A DNA stretch of 64,000 bases from Bacteroidota bacterium (GTDB taxonomy: Bacteria > Bacteroidota > Bacteroidia > Chitinophagales > Saprospiraceae). Below the pieces are notes generated by a model, which saw only the letters and a list, made by a program, of their open reading frames with translations, made no database searches and had not been told where the DNA came from. Of the stretch, positions 43,885 through 52,728 are shown one piece after another; within the stretch, counting starts at the first letter, position 1, and each line of letters opens with the position of its first letter. Location of the stretch: contig JAKQHM010000040.1 of the NCBI GenBank assembly GCA_029572935.1, positions 1-64,000 on the forward strand. The letters are read 5' to 3'. The position numbers and the translations under genes are program-made.

Positions 43885-45102
43885 TCATCGGTTTGTCGTG
43901 TTTTCCAGGATCACCGCATATCCCTGGCCTACGCCGATACACATGGTGCATAAGGCAAAGCGTTTACTTGTCTGGCTGAGCTGGCGGGAGGCTGTAAGCA
44001 GAATTCTGGCTCCGGTCATGCCCAAGGGATGACCCAGGGCAATGGCACCCCCATTGGGATTGATCCTGGGATCATCGTCTTCCAGACCCAGGGTTCTGGT
44101 GCAGGCAAGGACCTGAGCAGCAAAAGCCTCGTTCAATTCAATCCAATCCATTTGGTCCAGGGTCAAACCAGCCCGTTTCAAGGCCAGGCGGCTGGCTTCT
44201 ACCGGACCAATACCCATGATCCTGGGTTCTGCTCCCACGACAGCAGAACTGACGATCCTGGTTAATGGGGCCAAAGAAAAATCTTTCAAAGCCTGATCCG
44301 AAGCGATCAGCAAACATGCTGCCCCATCATTCAGTCCGGAAGAATTTCCTGCGGTCACAGATCCATTTTGGTCAAATGCCGGTTTGAGGGCTGCTAATTT
44401 TTCAAGAGTGGTCGATCCTTTCGGAAATTCATCTTCACCAAACAGAAACCGCTCGTTTTTGGATTTCTGGACAGGGACAGGTGTGATCTCCCCGGAATAA
44501 AAGCCAGCCTTCTGGGCGCTGTCGTATTTTTGTTGAGAGCGGAGGGCAAACAGGTCCTGGTCCGTTCTTGAAATGCTGTGTATCTGGGCCAGGTTTTCCG
44601 CTGTCTGCCCCATGCTGTCACAGCCATAGGATTGAAGCATTTTGGGATTGGCGAACCTCCAGCCAAAAGAGCTGTCGTACATCTGTGCATCCCTGCCAAA
44701 GGCGGAACTGGTCTTTGAAATAATCCAGGGTCCCCGGGTCATTCCTTCGACGCCACCTGCCAGAAAAATTTGACCGTCACCAGTCTGTATGGCGCGGTGA
44801 GCATGGATGACCGCTGACATTCCGGAAGCGCATAACCTGTTTACGGTTTCCCCTGGCACACTGTAAGGCAATCCTGCCAGTAATAAAGCCATGCGGGCCA
44901 CATTGCGGTTGTCTTCTCCTGCCTGATTGGCGCACCCGAGGATTACATCCTCTATGGCTGCAGGATCGAGATCGGTATGTTTTGCGATCAGAGCCTGGAT
45001 GACATGAGCCGCCAGATCATCTGTGCGCACCGTAGCCAGGCTTCCGGCAAAGGAGCCGATGGGTGTGCGGACCCCATCAATTATATAGCTGTTTGATTTC
45101 AT
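43885..45102 (-). CDS. paaJ: 3-oxoadipyl-CoA / acetyl-CoA-type thiolase of phenylacetate degradation
   Basis: This 405-residue thiolase performs the last steps of the phenylacetate pathway, cleaving 3-oxoadipyl-CoA (and the dehydrosuberyl-CoA intermediate) to acetyl-CoA units. It has the acyl-accepting cysteine in ETVNRLCASGMSA (about residue 90), the catalytic GGAIALGHPLGMTGAR histidine, and the second cysteine in LCTMCIGVGQG. Its length and N-terminal DGVRTPIGSFAGSL are typical. Its start overlaps the paaI stop by 4 bases. General acetyl-CoA acetyltransferase activity is possible, but the operon supports PaaJ. Confidence 0.93.
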   Translation of the reverse strand: MKSNSYIIDGVRTPIGSFAGSLATVRTDDLAAHVIQALIAKHTDLDPAAIEDVILGCANQAGEDNRNVARMALLLAGLPYSVPGETVNRLCASGMSAVIHAHRAIQTGDGQIFLAGGVEGMTRGPWIISKTSSAFGRDAQMYDSSFGWRFANPKMLQSYGCDSMGQTAENLAQIHSISRTDQDLFALRSQQKYDSAQKAGFYSGEITPVPVQKSKNERFLFGEDEFPKGSTTLEKLAALKPAFDQNGSVTAGNSSGLNDGAACLLIASDQALKDFSLAPLTRIVSSAVVGAEPRIMGIGPVEASRLALKRAGLTLDQMDWIELNEAFAAQVLACTRTLGLEDDDPRINPNGGAIALGHPLGMTGARILLTASRQLSQTSKRFALCTMCIGVGQGYAVILENTTNR

Positions 45103-45533
45103 TCAACCACTTTTTTGTCTGTTCTGTAGCAAATCCCTTTAAATACAGCTACGATCTCATGGTGCTGATTGAGCACGATCACCTGAAAGTTGCCGATCTT
45201 TTTTGTCTGGGTGATCAGGTCCGCTTTTGCTGTCAAAATATCGCCTTCCCTCACCGCTCTGCTGTGTGAAATGGAAGTCTCCACGGACAAACTCAGGTGG
45301 TTGTAGCTGTTGCAGGCAAAGGCAAAGGCACTGTCTGCAAGTGAATAGGTAATCCCTCCGTGAGCTACGTCAAAGCCGTTCAGCATTTCTTTTCTCACGG
45401 TCATCCTTAAAACACAATGCCCTTCTGAAATTTCGAGTATTTCCATCCCCATCCACTGGCTGAACCCGTCCTGTCGAAACATCCGGTCCAAAACCTGAGC
45501 AGAGAGATCCTGGTGAATGGGCTTATCGGACAT
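45099..45533 (-). CDS. paaI: Hydroxyphenylacetyl-CoA thioesterase PaaI
   Basis: This 144-residue hot-dog-fold thioesterase is thought to rescue CoA from dead-end intermediates of the pathway. The HGGITYSLADSAFAFACNS segment contains the conserved catalytic Gly/Asp region, and GHCVLRMTVRKEMLNGFDVAHGG is typical of PaaI. It overlaps paaJ by ATGA and the end of paaH by one base (TAATG), so translation is probably coupled. Confidence 0.93.
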   Translation of the reverse strand: MSDKPIHQDLSAQVLDRMFRQDGFSQWMGMEILEISEGHCVLRMTVRKEMLNGFDVAHGGITYSLADSAFAFACNSYNHLSLSVETSISHSRAVREGDILTAKADLITQTKKIGNFQVIVLNQHHEIVAVFKGICYRTDKKVVE

Positions 45534-46690
45534 CAGAAAAATTTTTGCTGTTCATCTGCCATGGTCCGCAGCAAGGGGCTGCATCGGTAGCGGTCCTCGC
45601 GGTATCTTTCGTAAAGCCGGTCCATACGGGTCACACACTGAGCGATGCCTATTTCATCAGCCCATGCCAACAGACCTTTGGGATAATTGACACCGCGTGT
45701 CATGGCAGTTTCAATATCATCCCGGCTGCTGATGCCCAAGAACAGGGCTTCGGCTGCTTCGTTGATCAACATTGCGATGATCCGTTCAAAGATGCTCTTG
45801 CCCAATGTTTCGTCTTCCAGGGGAGGTTTCACCTCGGCACCTTCGCGGTAGTCGTAAAACCCTCGTCCGGATTTGCGTCCCAGATAACCTGCTTCCACCA
45901 GATTCCTTTGGGTGAAGGAGGGTCTGTACCTGGGGTCGTAATAAAAGGCTTTGAAGATGGTTTCGGTCACCTGGTAGTTTACATCGTGACCAATAAAATC
46001 CATCAGTTTAAAAGGGCCCATCTTGAATCCCCCAAACCGGGTCATGGCCCAGTCTATGGTTGCGATATCCGCTATCCCTTCTTCGAGTATCCGGAGCGCC
46101 TCCCCGTAATAAGGCCGTGCGATCCGGTTTACGATGAATCCCGGTGTATCTTTTACCGAAATGGGTAGTTTGCCAAAATCACGAATCAACGTCAGACTTT
46201 TTTCCAGAACAGTCGGATCGGTCTGAATGGCAGGAACTACCTCCACCAAGGGCATGATCTGAGCGGGATTGAAAAAATGAATGCCGATAAATCTTTCCGG
46301 AAGGGTAACGGATGATGCCAGGGAGGTGACAGAAAGGGAGGATGTATTGGTAGCCAGAATGCATTGATCTGAAACAATGCCACTTAACTCAAGGAAAATT
46401 TGTTTTTTGAGATCCAGGTCCTCTCTGATCGCTTCAATGATCCAATCTGACTGGAAAAGCTGGTTGAGTTGATGACACCAATGGTATCTGTTTTGAACGG
46501 CTTCTGATTCGGCCTGAGAAATTTTACCTTTTTCCGTCAGACTCTTGAGGTTGGCGACCAGTTCTTCTTTCGATCGCTCCAGCATAGATGACTGTGCGTC
46601 GAATACCAGGACTTCACAACCTGACATGGCGGCTACCTGGGCGATTCCTCTGCCCATGGTTCCCATTCCGACAATTCCAATTTTCAACAT
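45533..46690 (-). CDS. paaH: 3-hydroxyacyl-CoA dehydrogenase PaaH
   Basis: This NAD-dependent dehydrogenase oxidises 3-hydroxyadipyl-CoA. The start at 46690 (MLKIGIVGMGTMGRGIAQ) places the Rossmann GxGxxG at the N-terminus, as in the family; the open frame to 46834 overlaps paaD and is not used. Further motifs are ERFIGIHFFNPAQIMPLVEVV with the catalytic histidine, KDTPGFIVNRI, and LMDFIGHDV. At 385 residues it is the single-module form with a duplicated C-terminal domain. The spacing to paaD is 7 bases. Confidence 0.93.
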   Translation of the reverse strand: MLKIGIVGMGTMGRGIAQVAAMSGCEVLVFDAQSSMLERSKEELVANLKSLTEKGKISQAESEAVQNRYHWCHQLNQLFQSDWIIEAIREDLDLKKQIFLELSGIVSDQCILATNTSSLSVTSLASSVTLPERFIGIHFFNPAQIMPLVEVVPAIQTDPTVLEKSLTLIRDFGKLPISVKDTPGFIVNRIARPYYGEALRILEEGIADIATIDWAMTRFGGFKMGPFKLMDFIGHDVNYQVTETIFKAFYYDPRYRPSFTQRNLVEAGYLGRKSGRGFYDYREGAEVKPPLEDETLGKSIFERIIAMLINEAAEALFLGISSRDDIETAMTRGVNYPKGLLAWADEIGIAQCVTRMDRLYERYREDRYRCSPLLRTMADEQQKFF

Positions 46691-46697
46691 AAAGGGA

Positions 46698-47210
46698 TCA
46701 ATGACATTTAAAATAATCAAACGGTTCCAGGCAGGACTTGCACTTGTAAAATGCCTTGCAGGCAGTAGAACCAAATTCACTGACGCATACCGTATCTTCT
46801 GAACCACAGCGGGGACAGGCAATCCTGGGCGCATCTCCTTTCAAGCGTGCAATCCGCTCGGCTGTATTGGGAGGTGCAATGCCATATTCCCTAAGTTTGC
46901 GTTGTCCTTCTTCTGAGATCCAGTCAGTGGTCCAGGCGGGATCGATCACGGTATGGATTTGGACCGGTCCCAGACCTGCTTCCAACAATGCAGCTTCTAC
47001 AGATAATTCAATTACCTTCATGGCCGGGCATCCGGAATATGTAGGCGTGATGTCTACGTGTAGCAGCTGATTCACAATTTTCATCTGTCGGATCACGCCG
47101 AGATCCAAAACACTCAACACGGGAATCTCAGGATCTGAAACGGTTTCCAATACCTGGATGGCTCTTTCAATCCTCTGTTTTGTTTCGGAATTATAATGGG
47201 TTTCAATCAT
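46698..47210 (-). CDS. paaD: Phenylacetyl-CoA epoxidase subunit PaaD
   Basis: This 170-residue protein has an N-terminal DUF59/MIP18-like domain (VSDPEIPVLSVLDLGVI, then ITPTYSGCPAM) and a C-terminal zinc ribbon (CPRCGSEDTVCVSEFGSTACKAFYKCKSC). It is thought to help insert or maintain metal clusters in the PaaABCE monooxygenase. The layout and length match PaaD. An intra-operon palindrome (47224-47240) lies just upstream. Confidence 0.94.
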   Translation of the reverse strand: MIETHYNSETKQRIERAIQVLETVSDPEIPVLSVLDLGVIRQMKIVNQLLHVDITPTYSGCPAMKVIELSVEAALLEAGLGPVQIHTVIDPAWTTDWISEEGQRKLREYGIAPPNTAERIARLKGDAPRIACPRCGSEDTVCVSEFGSTACKAFYKCKSCLEPFDYFKCH

Positions 47211-47223
47211 GACTTATGACATA

Positions 47224-47240
47224 TTCCGACAGGGTCGGAA
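47224..47240. repeat. Palindrome TTCCGAC-AGG-GTCGGAA between paaC and paaD
   Basis: Seven-bp arms with a 3-base loop lie in the 44-bp gap inside the operon. No T-run follows on the minus strand, so it is not a terminator. It could be an mRNA-processing or stability element, or a member of the CCGAC..GTCGG palindromes seen elsewhere in the window. Confidence 0.5.
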
Positions 47241-47254
47241 AAACAGGTAGCTGA

Positions 47255-48013
47255 TTACCAATCCAGTCCCGGATAAGCTCTCTGCATATATTGCATTTCT
47301 GCCAGCAGATAGCCCAAATGCTCGGTGTGATGACCGGTTTTGCCTCCTTTTTGCTGCCAGGTGGATTGAGGTTTTTTAAGGGTAGCTTCAGCTAATACCG
47401 AATTCACCCTTTGATGCCAGGAGTCTGACAATTCCTCATAGGAAGGTGCCACTCCAGCCTCCATCATGCCCAGTTCACATTCAGCAGGCTGAAAGATTTC
47501 TCCGGTATATTCCCATAGGCGGTCGACGGCATTTTGTACTTTTTCATGACTGATCTCAGTCCCATCGCCCAGACGGATCATCCAATCGCTGCTCCATTTG
47601 TAATGGTACTGGGTTTCCTTCAATGACTTGTTGGCGATGTGAGCCAGACGGGAATCAGCCGAGCCAGAAAGTTTATCGAGCAGATCGATGTAAAAAGCGT
47701 CCAGAAAGAATTGCCGGGTCACCGTAAAGGCAAAGTCCGTATTCGGATATTCTGCCAGAAGGAGGTTTTTATAATCCAGCTCATCGCGAAGAAAGGCAAG
47801 CTCGTCTTCACTTCTGCCGGCGTTTTCGAGTTCTGATGCATATTGGTACAGCAAGCGGGCTCTGCCGATGTGGTCCAGCGCAAGGTTGGTCATGGCCATA
47901 TCCTGCTCCAATACAGGTCCGTGTCCACACCATTCGCTCAACCTCTGACTGATGATCAGTGAGGTGTCCGCATGGATCAGCATAAAATCAAAAAGATGGT
48001 CTTTGGGTATCAT
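47255..48013 (-). CDS. paaC: Phenylacetyl-CoA epoxidase structural subunit PaaC
   Basis: This 252-residue ferritin-like helical protein is the structural partner of PaaA in the ring-epoxidising complex. It shows the PaaC segments LSEWCGHGPVLEQDMAMTNLALDHIGRARLLYQYASEL, LLAEYPNTDFAFTVTRQF and SLKETQYHYKWSSDWMIRLGDGTEIS. Its start is 5 bases after the paaB stop. Confidence 0.95.
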   Translation of the reverse strand: MIPKDHLFDFMLIHADTSLIISQRLSEWCGHGPVLEQDMAMTNLALDHIGRARLLYQYASELENAGRSEDELAFLRDELDYKNLLLAEYPNTDFAFTVTRQFFLDAFYIDLLDKLSGSADSRLAHIANKSLKETQYHYKWSSDWMIRLGDGTEISHEKVQNAVDRLWEYTGEIFQPAECELGMMEAGVAPSYEELSDSWHQRVNSVLAEATLKKPQSTWQQKGGKTGHHTEHLGYLLAEMQYMQRAYPGLDW

Positions 48014-48018
48014 ACCGC

Positions 48019-48300
48019 TTACATATGTTTGAGTTCGTCGGGAAGATCGTAGAAAGTGGGATGTCTGTAAATTTTATCCATCGCCGGCTCAAAAAGAGCT
48101 TCCGCTTCTGATGGATCGGATGCGGTGATATTTTTCGATTCCACCACCCAGATACTGACACCTTCCATTCGGCGCGTGTACACATCGCGGGCATTTTCGA
48201 TGGCCATCTCGGCATCTGCTGCATGAAGGCTGCCCACATGACGATGGTCCAGTCCGTTTTTGCTGCGAATAAAAATCTCAAACAGGGGCCAGTTTTTCAT
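48019..48300 (-). CDS. paaB: Phenylacetyl-CoA epoxidase subunit PaaB
   Basis: This 93-residue small subunit bridges the PaaAC heterodimers. It begins MKNWPLFEIFIRSKNGLDHRHVGSLHAADAEMAIENARDVYTRR, typical of PaaB, and ends with the conserved PAMDKIYRHPTFYDLPDELKHM. It lies 12 bases downstream of paaA. Confidence 0.95.
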   Translation of the reverse strand: MKNWPLFEIFIRSKNGLDHRHVGSLHAADAEMAIENARDVYTRRMEGVSIWVVESKNITASDPSEAEALFEPAMDKIYRHPTFYDLPDELKHM

Positions 48301-48312
48301 ATCCAGGAATTG

Positions 48313-49248
48313 TTATGCTGTTCTTCTTGCTCTTTTTTCAGAATGTGCCATGGCCGCTTCCCGGACCCAGGCTCCATCCAGATGGGCATTGAGTCTGTCT
48401 GCCAATCTTTCCTTATTGCATGGACCATTGCCTTTGAGGACGTTGTTAAATTCTGACCAGTCAATTTCACCAAAATCGTAATGTCCTCTTTCCGGATTCC
48501 ACTTCAATTTATCGTCAGGAAGTTTCATTCCCAGAATTTCGCATTGAGGTACGGTCATATCCACAAAACGCTGCCTCAGTTCGTCGTTGCTCACCCTTTT
48601 GATCTTCCACTTCATGGATTGAGCAGAGTGAGGAGAGTGGGCATCATTGGGACCAAACATCATCAGGGAGGGCCACCACCAGCGGTTGATGGCGTCCTGG
48701 CACATTCTTTTCTGGGCCGCATTTCCACGGCTAAGGCTCAGGAGTATATCATAGCCCTGGCGCTGGTGAAAACTTTCTTCTTTGCAAATCCTGACCATGG
48801 CCCTGGCATAGGGTCCGTAGGAGGTTCGGCACAGAGCCACCTGATTCATAATAGCTGCCCCATCCACCAGCCAGCCAATGGCACCCATATCGGCCCAGGA
48901 TATGGCGGGATAATTGAAAATACTGGAGTATTTTGCTTTGCCTGAATGGAGGTCATCGATCAAGGAATCCCGCTCCACACCCAAAGTTTCGGCAGCACTG
49001 TATAAATACAGACCATGACCGGCCTCATCCTGGATTTTAGCCAATAAAATGGCTTTTCTCTTGAGATTCGGGGCCCGGGTCACCCAGTTCCCTTCAGGCA
49101 ACATACCGACCACTTCGGAATGGGCGTGTTGAGAGATCTGACGGATGAGCGTCTTTCTGTATTCTTCCGGCATCCAGTCCTTTGCTTCGATCTTTTCTTC
49201 TGCATCGATTCTATCCTGGAATTTTCTTTCAAGTTCTTCGATAGTCAT
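48313..49248 (-). CDS. paaA: Phenylacetyl-CoA epoxidase catalytic subunit PaaA
   Basis: This 311-residue di-iron monooxygenase subunit converts phenylacetyl-CoA to the 1,2-epoxide. The iron ligands appear in two ExxH motifs, [14 protein letters not shown] and [17 protein letters not shown], together with upstream glutamates in the helical bundle. [17 protein letters not shown] and [19 protein letters not shown] are family-specific. It is preceded by paaE with a 41-base gap. Confidence 0.97.
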   Translation of the reverse strand: MTIEELERKFQDRIDAEEKIEAKDWMPEEYRKTLIRQISQHAHSEVVGMLPEGNWVTRAPNLKRKAILLAKIQDEAGHGLYLYSAAETLGVERDSLIDDLHSGKAKYSSIFNYPAISWADMGAIGWLVDGAAIMNQVALCRTSYGPYARAMVRICKEESFHQRQGYDILLSLSRGNAAQKRMCQDAINRWWWPSLMMFGPNDAHSPHSAQSMKWKIKRVSNDELRQRFVDMTVPQCEILGMKLPDDKLKWNPERGHYDFGEIDWSEFNNVLKGNGPCNKERLADRLNAHLDGAWVREAAMAHSEKRARRTA

Positions 49249-49289
49249 GAATGTTTTCTTTAAGCTTTATCCTTAACAATCAAAGCGGA

Positions 49290-50354
49290 TTATTGATCAT
49301 AATCCACAGAAATCTCATTTGATTTGGGTATGGCCTGGCAAGTCAGGATATACCCTGCCTCCACCTCATCGGGCTCCAGACCATAATTTCTGAGCATGTC
49401 CACTTCCCCTTCCACCAGTTTAGCCTTACAAGTGCAACACACTCCTCCTTTGCAGGCATAGGGCAATCGTGCCTTATTGCGCAGGGCGGCATCCAGGATG
49501 TTGTCTTTCCCGGATTCCATTTCAAAATTCATGGTGCGGCCATCTGCTTTGAGTCTGACCCGAACTTTGGATCCGGGGGTGGAGACACCCGCAGATTTAA
49601 CTGGCGGCAAGCCTTTAGTTCCGAAAAGTTCGAAATGAATCCGGTCTGGATTGATCCCCTGACTTTCGAATTCATCTTTTGATTCAAAGATCATCTCCTC
49701 TGGTCCACAAATGAAAACACCGTCTAGCTCCTTCGGCTCGTACAGTTTTCCACAGAAAAGGCGCAATTTTTCCGCACCAATCCTGCCATGGAAAACCTCC
49801 TCCTCCATACTTTCCTGACTCAGGACAAAATAAAGAGATAAACGTGTCATGTATATGTTTTTAAGGGCCTCCAACTCTTCTAGGAAGATCACTTCTTCCG
49901 TTCTGCGGCTACCATAAATTAATCTGATCGTGCTGGAGGGTTCATGGTGCAAAATGGAGCGGATCAGGGAAATGCAGGGAGTTATTCCACTACCTGCCGC
50001 TACAAAAAGGTAGGAGTGACTCTGAGCAGGATCAATGGGGACGGTAAATTTTCCATTGGGAGGCATAACCTCCAGAATATCGCCTGCTTTCAGGTCGCGG
50101 TTGGCATAAGTGGAAAAGGCTCCTCCTTCAAGCAACTTGACTGCCACGCGCCACTTATGGTCCTGGGGGGAAGAACACAGAGAATAGGATCTGTGAAGCT
50201 CCTCGCCATTTACGGTCTTGATCAGGTTGATGTATTGCCCTGGTTTGTACTGGAATGCAGGTTTCAGATCTTCCGGAATGTCCAATTCGATGGACACACA
50301 GGATGAGGTTTCCTTCCGAACTTCCTTGACTTTAATGGGATAGCTTTGCTGCAT
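49290..50354 (-). CDS. paaE: Phenylacetyl-CoA epoxidase reductase PaaE
   Basis: This 354-residue reductase passes electrons from NAD(P)H through FAD and a 2Fe-2S centre to PaaA. The ferredoxin-reductase-type FAD motif HRSYSLCSSP, the NAD domain GSGITPCISLIRSIL, and the C-terminal plant-type ferredoxin cysteines (YACKGGVCCTC... LTCQA) are visible. The start at 50354 (ATG) is preferred over an in-frame TTG at 50373-50375, which overlaps the promoter. It heads the operon; in E. coli paaE is last of the five, so the order differs. Confidence 0.95.
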   Translation of the reverse strand: MQQSYPIKVKEVRKETSSCVSIELDIPEDLKPAFQYKPGQYINLIKTVNGEELHRSYSLCSSPQDHKWRVAVKLLEGGAFSTYANRDLKAGDILEVMPPNGKFTVPIDPAQSHSYLFVAAGSGITPCISLIRSILHHEPSSTIRLIYGSRRTEEVIFLEELEALKNIYMTRLSLYFVLSQESMEEEVFHGRIGAEKLRLFCGKLYEPKELDGVFICGPEEMIFESKDEFESQGINPDRIHFELFGTKGLPPVKSAGVSTPGSKVRVRLKADGRTMNFEMESGKDNILDAALRNKARLPYACKGGVCCTCKAKLVEGEVDMLRNYGLEPDEVEAGYILTCQAIPKSNEISVDYDQ

Positions 50355-50372
50355 GGCTGGCGCTTGAGCAGG

Positions 50373-50380
50373 CAAATATA
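50373..50380 (-). promoter_or_regulatory. Promoter of the phenylacetate operon
   Basis: On the minus strand TATATTTG is a perfect -7 match. It is 18 bases upstream of the paaE ATG. No clear -33 TTG is seen at standard spacing, which could indicate activator dependence. Confidence 0.6.
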
Positions 50381-50745
50381 GAATTTATCTGCAAAGGTCT
50401 TGCGAAGGATCAGGAAGTATACCGGCAGGTCGGGACAAACAGACCCAAAAAAGAGAACAGGTTAAATTGGAAATACAGTAAAACTCTAAAATACAACGAA
50501 TTACATAATGGTCAGTATCCTGGTTGATTTTCTCCCAGCCATCTTTGTGAACCTGAACTTTGAACACACAGCCCCAGTTCAGGACTTCAGGGATCGAACA
50601 ATTATGAATTATAATGAAACGAAATTCAGAAAAGGGGGTCCTTATTTTGGAGAAAGCATCGAAAGCCATGCTTCCTGAGTGAAATAAAAATACCCGGACC
50701 AAGCGGTACCGGGTACTTTTTTCATTCTAACCACAAATATCTTGA
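50376..50745. other. Intergenic region upstream of paaE
   Basis: This ~370-base region holds the operon promoter, a CCGGCAGGTCGGGAC palindrome-like element near 50420-50435, and a terminator near 50690. A minus-strand frame (50385-50702) resembles no family and is not called as a gene. No regulator gene is next to the operon. Confidence 0.45.
50684..50725 (-). terminator. Terminator of the 50746-51102 gene
   Basis: On the minus strand TACCCGG...CCGGGTA pairs (7 bp) and is followed by TTTTTATT. It is also flanked by T on the plus strand. Confidence 0.7.
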
Positions 50746-51102
50746 TCAGAGTCCGGAGCCAGGATGTCTTACACCTTTTTGCTCCAGCCCGATGTAGTAT
50801 TCCACTTCATCGATGCGGCTGACTTGTTCCAGCACCTTGTCCTGATAGCCTGTCATAGATATGACCAGTGTGAAAGGAGACTTGGAAACTCCTGAGAGGG
50901 TGAAATATCCGGATTCATCCGTCATGGTATGAATTTCGCCACTCAGGGTCTGGATTTTGACCTCAGCGCCCTCCAATGGTCTTGAAGTTCTGAGATCGTA
51001 AATAACTCCTCTGAAAACTTCCGGGCGGGAGTCAGAACTCAACTGAGCGTTTCCAAGAACGCTTAACATCAACAACACTGAAAACATGACGAACTTCTTC
51101 AT
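50746..51102 (-). CDS. Small exported carboxypeptidase-regulatory-like domain protein
   Basis: The start at 51102 gives a 118-residue protein with signal peptide MKKFVMFSVLLMLSVLGNAQ. The mature part is a single CarboxypepD_reg-like beta-sandwich (VFRGVIYDLRTSRPLEGAEVKIQTLSGEIHTMTDESGYFTLSGV), the domain that normally opens SusC/TonB-dependent receptors. Here it is alone, without a barrel. The longer frame to 51186 is not needed. Role unknown. Confidence 0.8.
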   Translation of the reverse strand: MKKFVMFSVLLMLSVLGNAQLSSDSRPEVFRGVIYDLRTSRPLEGAEVKIQTLSGEIHTMTDESGYFTLSGVSKSPFTLVISMTGYQDKVLEQVSRIDEVEYYIGLEQKGVRHPGSGL

Positions 51103-51576
51103 AGTAACCAAATTTAATTTTGTTTTAATCGATATATTTTGTGATATAAGGATTATATGATTGTAATAACGTTGCAAAGTTTGCATTTATTTTGATACTA
51201 AGACAGTGAAAACCGACGAAAGGTTGCAATTTAACGACCAAACGGGTGATTTTTGAATTGAATTAACAGGCCTTAAGATTTCTATAAGACTGTGAAAGGA
51301 TTAATTTTTTACATTAAATAAAAATTTAATATGTTTTATAATTTGCCTGTTCGCCTTCATTCCTGATTGCTATTTGTGGCTTTGGCGGATCATTTTAACT
51401 GCTTATCAGCTCCCGACCAGGAAAATTTATGGCAATTCAATCAAAGCAATTGGAGTTGATTGGGGCATTAAAGCAGGAAGAGGAAGGCCTGGACAGTCCG
51501 GGATGTTAATGACAGGTTAATGCGCCGGATGGGTTAATTTCACATCCGGGCAGGATGGTTGGATCCGGGCAAAATT
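51103..51576. other. AT-rich intergenic region, no gene seen
   Basis: About 470 bases separate the CarboxypepD-like gene and the alkaline phosphatase gene. AAACTTTG on the minus strand near 51173-51180 is one mismatch from the -7 consensus and could drive the CarboxypepD-like gene. Otherwise no hairpin or ORF stands out. Confidence 0.4.
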
Positions 51577-52728
51577 CTATTGGTTATCCAACAGAAAATT
51601 TTTAATCTTGAAATAGATCTGAGTGTTTTCGTAGATTCCGGCAAAGGAAGATGCACCGGGTCCGAAGGCAAATACGGGAATCAAGCTACCCGTGTGTTTC
51701 AGGGTGCTATAGGAAACCACCAGGCTGTCGGAACGGGACCCGGGGTTGATGGCCATGCCACCCGTCTCGTGATCTGCCGTGATGACTACCAGGGTATTGC
51801 CATCCTTTTGAGCAAAGTCCAGGGCTGCCCCGATGGCCTGGTCAAAATCAAGCATTTCTGCGATCAGGTAATCTGTTTCATTGGCATGGCCGGCCCAGTC
51901 TATCTGAGAGCCCTCCACCATGAGGAAGAATCCCTTGCTGCCTCGGATCCTGTGGAGAAATTCCGCACCTACCTTTGTAGCCCTGGTCAGATAGTCCCTG
52001 CCTTTGGATGCCGGCAGCGGATCTCCGTCGGCTGTAAAGTAAACGAGCTTGTCCACCTGAGGCAGCCTGTAACTACTAAATTCATTTTCGAAATAGTCCG
52101 TCACGAAGTAGCCCTTGGCCTCAAGGCTATCGGAAAGCACCAGGTCGTCTGTTTTCCTTCTGTCAAAATACTTTTTTCCACCCCCGATCATCAGGTTACA
52201 TCCCGAGCGACTCATATCCATCGCTATGGCTTCGTAGGAATCGCGATCGGGCTGGTGTGCGGCGAATGCTGCCGGCGTGGCGTGCTGCAGGGTGGAGGTG
52301 GCGATGAGACCGGTTGAGAAGCCCAGTCGCTGGGCGCGTTCCAGAATGGTTTCATGTGCCCGTCCGAAAGCGTCCATTCCCACATATCCGTTTTTTGTTT
52401 TGTGACCGGTGGAGAATGCGGTTGCGCCGGCGGCTGAATCTGTGATCAGGTCATCGGCAGATGCGGGTTTGTGAATCCCAATATACGGACAACGCTCCAG
52501 GTTGAGGCGATTTTGGTTTCGGAACATGGCGGCACTGATCTGTGTCAATCCCATTCCGTCTCCGATCAGCAAAATCACATTTTTTTTAGGAGCTGGTTTT
52601 CCGGGATGCGGAGTGGCTTCGGCTGATGAATTTGTGCGGACGGAGGGGGCACAGGCATTTTGGTAAAAACCCAGGATCAGGAATATAAAGATCCAGGAAA
52701 TTGAAATTCTATATCGGATGCTTTTCAT
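51577..52728 (-). CDS. Alkaline phosphatase
   Basis: This 383-residue exported phosphomonoesterase has an N-terminal lipoprotein-like signal (LGFYQNAC). The metal- and phosphate-binding motifs are present: NVILLIGDGMG, the nucleophile serine in ITDSAAGATAFSTG, and VVITADHETGGM. QHATPAAFAAHQPDR and FLMVEGSQIDWAGHAN complete the active site. Its length is slightly short relative to E. coli PhoA but normal for this group. Its start overlaps the dprA stop by ATGA, so it is translationally coupled to an unrelated gene. Confidence 0.94.
   Translation of the reverse strand: MKSIRYRISISWIFIFLILGFYQNACAPSVRTNSSAEATPHPGKPAPKKNVILLIGDGMGLTQISAAMFRNQNRLNLERCPYIGIHKPASADDLITDSAAGATAFSTGHKTKNGYVGMDAFGRAHETILERAQRLGFSTGLIATSTLQHATPAAFAAHQPDRDSYEAIAMDMSRSGCNLMIGGGKKYFDRRKTDDLVLSDSLEAKGYFVTDYFENEFSSYRLPQVDKLVYFTADGDPLPASKGRDYLTRATKVGAEFLHRIRGSKGFFLMVEGSQIDWAGHANETDYLIAEMLDFDQAIGAALDFAQKDGNTLVVITADHETGGMAINPGSRSDSLVVSYSTLKHTGSLIPVFAFGPGASSFAGIYENTQIYFKIKNFLLDNQ

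Noticed and set aside
50385-50702. Minus-strand frame of 105 codons between paaE and the CarboxypepD-like gene
   Set aside because: It has no family resemblance, unusual composition, overlaps the terminator at its start and runs into the paaE promoter region; it is most likely a chance open frame.
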